The notes under the pieces: generated by a model | Told to the model about the DNA's origin: nothing | What the model saw: the letters and a program-made list of their open reading frames with translations, nothing else | Database searches by the model: none | Assembly (NCBI GenBank): GCA_003499715.1 | Contig: DNSH01000056.1 | Span: 1 to 7,803 of the forward strand | DNA from: Candidatus Mesolinea sp. | GTDB lineage: Bacteria; Chloroflexota; Anaerolineae; Anaerolineales; Anaerolineaceae | Direction: 5' to 3' | Length of the DNA stretch: 7,803 bases | Shown: piece by piece, positions 5,630 through 7,803 of the stretch | Layout of the letters: every line of letters starts with the position of its first letter | Numbering within the stretch: position 1 is the stretch's first letter | Made by a program: the position numbers and the translations under genes

Positions 5630-5730
5630 TTGCATCGTGCCAGATAAGGAGAATTATAGGTGCTACACCATTAAGATTTCTATGCAAAGATGCGAGACAA
5701 TAATAAATTCTAATATTGGGCAAGGAAAAC
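5630..5730 (+). promoter_or_regulatory. 5' leader of sufC, with an orphan Shine-Dalgarno and a four-codon reading frame
   Basis: About 100 untranslated bases lie between the predicted start of transcription and sufC. An AAGGAG (5646-5651) sits eight bases before GTG at 5660, which opens only four codons (GTG CTA CAC CAT) before TAA at 5672-5674. A second small frame from ATG at 5682 encodes 20 residues and overlaps the sufC start in another frame, without a good binding site. I see no known riboswitch fold. The actual sufC site is the AAGGA at 5722-5726. Confidence 0.4.
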
Positions 5731-6525
5731 ATGGCACAACTTGAAATAAAGAATCTGCATGTGCAGGTAGAAGACAAAGAAATCCTGCGGGGTTTCAATT
5801 TAACCATTAAACAAGGCGAAATTCACGCGCTGATGGGACCCAACGGCACAGGTAAATCTACGTTGGCTTATGCCATTATGGGGCACCCGCGTTATCAGAT
5901 TACTGAAGGTGATATCCTTCTGGATGGCGAAAGCATTCTTGACCTTTCACCCGATGAGCGATCGCGGCGCGGGATCTTCCTCGCTTTTCAGTACCCGGTG
6001 GCGATCCCAGGGGTAACTTTAGCGAATTTTTTGCGGGTAGCAATAAACGCCAGACGTAAAGCGGAAGATCCAGAAGATAAAGGCATATCCATCGTAAAGT
6101 TCCGCCAAATGCTAAAGGCAAAGATGGAGCTGCTCAAGATGGATCCTGCTTTTGCAGGACGCTATCTCAACGAAGGGTTTTCTGGCGGTGAAAAAAAGCG
6201 CGCCGAAATATTGCAAATGGCAATGTTAGAGCCGCGCTTTGCTATCTTGGATGAAACCGATTCGGGATTAGATATCGATGCCTTACGCATCGTCTCGGAA
6301 GGCGTTAATGCATTAGCTGGCGATCACATCGGCATACTGATTATTACGCACTATCAGCGTATGCTCAATTACATCAAGCCAGATTTTGTGCATATCATGT
6401 ACGGCGGCAGAATCGTAGAATCGGGTCAAGCCGAGTTAGCGCTGCGATTGGAGGAGAGTGGCTATGCTTGGGTGCGGGAAAAATATGGTCCCTTACCCAA
6501 GGAAGAAGAAGAGCTAACCTCCTAA
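5731..6525 (+). CDS. sufC: Fe-S cluster assembly ATPase SufC
   Basis: The protein has 264 residues, slightly longer than the roughly 250 typical of SufC. The ABC motifs are intact: Walker [10 protein letters not shown] (36-44), Q-loop Q87 in the SufC-specific [13 protein letters not shown], signature FSGGEKKR (150-157), Walker [12 protein letters not shown] (171-181) and switch histidine H207 in ITHYQRML. SufC is the cytoplasmic ATPase that binds SufB and SufD and drives the conformational change needed to assemble Fe-S clusters on the SufBCD scaffold. The ATG at 5731 has AAGGA at 5722-5726 and is preferred over the in-frame TTG at 5716, which would overlap that site. sufB follows after 11 bases with its own ribosome site, so the two are co-transcribed from the promoter at 5595-5623. 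The C-terminal extension is acidic (KEEEELTS). Identification is very secure. Confidence 0.97.
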   Translation: MAQLEIKNLHVQVEDKEILRGFNLTIKQGEIHALMGPNGTGKSTLAYAIMGHPRYQITEGDILLDGESILDLSPDERSRRGIFLAFQYPVAIPGVTLANFLRVAINARRKAEDPEDKGISIVKFRQMLKAKMELLKMDPAFAGRYLNEGFSGGEKKRAEILQMAMLEPRFAILDETDSGLDIDALRIVSEGVNALAGDHIGILIITHYQRMLNYIKPDFVHIMYGGRIVESGQAELALRLEESGYAWVREKYGPLPKEEEELTS

Positions 6526-6536
6526 GGGGAAGCACC

Positions 6537-7803
6537 ATGGCAGATAATCAAGATTTTCTCAATACGATTGGGACAGAATACAAGTACGGGTTTAGCTATC
6601 CGGACGATTCGGTCTATAAAAGCCCTAAAGGCCTTAGTGAAGAGGTAATCCGGCAGATTTCAGCTTTCAAAGAGGAGCCAGAATGGATGTTGGAATTTCG
6701 CCTAAAAGCCTACCGCCACTTCATTGAACGTCCTATGCCCACCTGGGGACCGGACCTGAGCGGTTTGAATTTGGACGAGATTATTTTTTATGCACGCCCG
6801 CCTCAGGTGGACCAGAAACGCTGGGAAGACATCCCCGATAACATCAAGAATACCTTTGACCGCTTAGGCATCCCTGAGGCAGAGCAAAAATACTTAGCTG
6901 GAGTGGGCGCTCAATACGACTCGGAAATGGTCTACCATAACATTCAAGAAACACTCGAAAAGCAAGGCGTCATTTTTCTGAGCATCGAGAATGGCCTCAA
7001 GCAATACCCCGAGATCTTCCGCGAATACTTTTCGACAGTTGTACCCATTCAAGATAACAAATTTGCTGCGCTCAATAGTGCTGTCTGGTCTGGCGGATCC
7101 TTTGTTTACGTCCCAAAGGGCGTAAAGGTTGATTTGCCCCTGCAAGCTTACTTCCGCTTGAATATGGCGAATATTGGTCAGTTCGAGCGTTCACTCATTA
7201 TCGCCGATGAAGGCGCGCAAGTACATTATGTGGAAGGTTGTACCGCTCCTCTATATTCAACAGAATCGTTCCATAGCGGTGTGATCGAGATCGTGGTCAA
7301 AAAAGGCGCACGCGTTCGCTACACTACCATCCAAAACTGGTCCACGAACGTATATAACCTGGTAACCCAACGAGCGAAAGTATTTGAAAATGGCACCATG
7401 GAATGGGTGGATGCAAACTTAGGCTCAAAAATCACCATGAAATATCCCTCTTGTTACCTGATGGAGCCGGGTGCGCATGGGGAAGTCCTATCGGTTGCCT
7501 TTGCCGGCCCAGGCCAGCAGCAAGATGCCGGCGCTAAGATGTTGCATTTTGCTCCCAATACAAGCAGCAAAATCACTTCCAAATCCATCTCGCGTGGGAA
7601 TGGACGGGCTTCGTATCGCGGGCTGGTGCGCGTGGCAGCTGAAGCGGAAAACTCCCGTTCCAACGTGGTGTGCGATGCCTTGCTACTCGATCATGATTCT
7701 CGCTCAGATACTTACCCGACCATTGACGTGCATGCCAAAGACGTTTCCATTGGGCATGAGGCAACGGTTTCCAAGATTGGAGAAGAACAGCTTTTTTACT
7801 TGA
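6537..7803 (+). CDS. sufB: Fe-S cluster assembly scaffold SufB (3' truncated by window end)
   Basis: The frame runs without a stop from the ATG at 6537 to the last base, giving 422 residues; family members of about 465-495 residues suggest that only the last 45 or so are missing. The N-terminus (KYGFSYPDD) and the [14 protein letters not shown] segment are typical SufB. The beta-helix core carries YVEGCTAP with C235 and SNVVCDALL with C379; the latter aligns by context with the E. coli SufB cysteine implicated in sulfur transfer and cluster building. [17 protein letters not shown] near the end is diagnostic for SufB rather than SufD. With SufC it forms the cytoplasmic scaffold for de novo Fe-S assembly. 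The start has an AAGGGGA site at 6524-6530, overlapping the sufC stop. sufD, sufS and sufU would be expected downstream but cannot be seen. Confidence 0.97.
   Translation, partial: MADNQDFLNTIGTEYKYGFSYPDDSVYKSPKGLSEEVIRQISAFKEEPEWMLEFRLKAYRHFIERPMPTWGPDLSGLNLDEIIFYARPPQVDQKRWEDIPDNIKNTFDRLGIPEAEQKYLAGVGAQYDSEMVYHNIQETLEKQGVIFLSIENGLKQYPEIFREYFSTVVPIQDNKFAALNSAVWSGGSFVYVPKGVKVDLPLQAYFRLNMANIGQFERSLIIADEGAQVHYVEGCTAPLYSTESFHSGVIEIVVKKGARVRYTTIQNWSTNVYNLVTQRAKVFENGTMEWVDANLGSKITMKYPSCYLMEPGAHGEVLSVAFAGPGQQQDAGAKMLHFAPNTSSKITSKSISRGNGRASYRGLVRVAAEAENSRSNVVCDALLLDHDSRSDTYPTIDVHAKDVSIGHEATVSKIGEEQLFYL

Noticed and set aside
5716..5730. TTG start for sufC
   Set aside because: The frame would include the AAGGA ribosome site of the ATG at 5731, and SufC proteins normally begin with the [13 protein letters not shown] strand.
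5682..5744. 20-codon frame with Cys codon overlapping the sufC start
   Set aside because: There is no Shine-Dalgarno at proper distance and no other support; it is recorded only within the leader description.
6894..7145. Minus-strand frame of 83 codons within sufB
   Set aside because: It is antisense to a highly conserved gene with no domain or start signal.
7471..7803. Plus-strand frame of 110 codons ending with TGA at the window end
   Set aside because: It is an out-of-frame shadow of sufB, which stays open and matches its family through the last codon.

Overview
This window most likely comes from a member of the Chloroflexota (Anaerolineae-like). The assignment rests on protein style: a fused-type spermidine-synthase-like methyltransferase, a DUF1461/Lit-like membrane protein, a DUF4332 helix-hairpin-helix protein and a sufC-sufB order with a nearby SufR-type regulator. 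No rRNA or marker gene confirms it, so the taxonomy is inference. Base composition is balanced to slightly AT-rich, with very AT-rich intergenic regions. Genes are compactly packed on both strands and no intergenic gap exceeds 300 bases. I see no tRNA, rRNA, CRISPR array or insertion sequence.

Layout: (1) 1-1582, plus strand: the 3' part of a spermidine-synthase-like methyltransferase, then, four bases on, a complete four-helix membrane protein of the DUF1461/TIGR01906 (Lit-like) family. A bidirectional hairpin terminator at 1604-1634 separates this pair from the convergent next gene. (2) 1651-2760, minus strand: a stand-alone MalK/UgpC/MsmX-type sugar ABC transporter ATPase. (3) 2886-4164, minus strand: a SufR-like winged-helix Fe-S regulator, a MIP18/DUF59 (SufT/PaaD-like) Fe-S maturation protein and a rubredoxin, with a terminator after the rubredoxin. 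(4) 4328-4732, plus strand: a DUF4332 helix-hairpin-helix protein, divergent from the regulator. (5) A hairpin-rich convergent spacer at 4748-4827, including a perfect 16-bp inverted repeat. (6) 4880-5446, minus strand: an acidic protein with a C-terminal LysM domain and no signal peptide. (7) 5595-7803, plus strand: a near-consensus promoter, a leader of about 100 nt, then sufC and sufB, the latter cut by the window end.

The central theme is iron-sulfur metabolism. SufC and SufB form the core of the SUF cluster-assembly scaffold. The DUF59 protein belongs to a family that helps mature or deliver Fe-S clusters. The SufR-like protein carries four C-terminal cysteines suited to sensing a cluster and probably controls suf expression. 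Rubredoxin is a small iron-only electron carrier. Two poorly characterised proteins, DUF4332 and the cytoplasmic-looking LysM protein, lie between the regulator and the suf operon, and whether they take part is open. I found no clearly new multi-gene system. The best leads are the Lit-like protein, the spacer hairpins, the 11-bp direct repeat upstream of the LysM and suf genes, and the unexplained suf leader.
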